5,007 bases of DNA from JAIMBK01 sp040755975 (GTDB lineage Bacteria > Bacillota > Desulfotomaculia > Desulfotomaculales > Nap2-2B): positions 1 to 5,007 of the forward strand of contig JBFLZY010000137.1 of NCBI GenBank assembly GCA_040755975.1. The letters are read 5' to 3'. The position numbers were made by a program, and so were the translations under genes. Below are positions 4,913 to 5,007 of this stretch, in pieces. The first letter of the stretch is position 1; each line of letters opens with the position of its first letter. Under the pieces are notes generated by a model, which saw nothing but the letters and a program-made list of their open reading frames with translations, made no database searches and was not told the DNA's origin.

Positions 4913-5007
4913 CTAAAAAATCACCAGGAAGAACCAGACGATCATAACCAGCTCAATCACCAGCTTTAACACAGTTCCGCCCAGCAGGCCGACCAGCGAA
5001 CCCACTC
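4913..5007 (-). CDS. C-terminal end of a small membrane protein, DUF456-like
   Basis: On the minus strand, 30 complete codons (first at 5005) precede TAG at 4915-4913; the rest lies beyond the window. The visible tail, GSLVGLLGGTVLKLVIELVM followed by a hydrophobic run ending in LVIF, is one glycine-rich turn and a transmembrane helix. From memory this resembles the end of DUF456 (COG2839) membrane proteins, which end in GxLxGxLxGTxLKLxxxLxM-type segments. Function is unknown for that family. It lies 140 bases upstream of the hydrolase gene on the same strand and could share its transcript: no clear terminator and no convincing promoter was found between them. Confidence 0.65.
   Translation of the reverse strand, partial: VGSLVGLLGGTVLKLVIELVMIVWFFLVIF

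Overview
The window looks like a moderately GC-rich chromosome of an anaerobic Gram-positive bacterium, most likely a Peptococcaceae- or Moorella-type clostridium. The grounds are strong purine-rich ribosome binding sites (AAGGAG, AAAGGGGTGA), good sigma-A promoters, intrinsic terminators with T tracts, CCA-encoding tRNA genes, and Fe-S-rich NADH-handling subunits typical of hydrogenase, formate dehydrogenase or diaphorase operons. The genus is inferred from gene style, not proven.

Left part (1-1969, + strand): the 3' end of an operon for an NADH-linked redox complex. A NuoF/HymB-type flavoprotein, truncated at the window edge, is followed 17 bases later by a 221-residue NuoG-N-terminal/HoxU-type iron-sulfur subunit. 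Together they would carry electrons between NAD(H) and a chain of [2Fe-2S] and [4Fe-4S] clusters. The catalytic partner must lie to the left of the window, because the operon ends here.

Middle (1970-2550): a gene-free stretch with a three-unit 9-nt tandem repeat and a 14-nt palindrome, then a well-formed extended -10 promoter driving tRNA-Pro(TGG) and tRNA-Lys(CTT), closed by a strong terminator.

Centre (2554-3200): a small hicB-hicA type II toxin-antitoxin pair with overlapping ATGA, followed by what looks like the remnant of an unidentified gene.

Right part (3200-3731, + strand): a near-consensus promoter whose spacer is filled by a perfect 8+8 inverted repeat, a roughly 90-nt leader that can pair with its own ribosome binding site, and a 122-residue protein combining a half-LIM zinc finger with a predicted winged helix. 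This promoter, leader and gene form the least explained unit of the window.

Far right (3866-5007, - strand): a metallo-beta-lactamase-fold hydrolase (COG1237-like), interrupted by an apparent single-base deletion in a run of five C just after its HGHYDH motif. It has its own terminator and converges with the zinc-finger gene. Upstream of it is the last 30 codons of a small membrane protein resembling the DUF456 family. No CRISPR array, insertion sequence or replication origin was seen.
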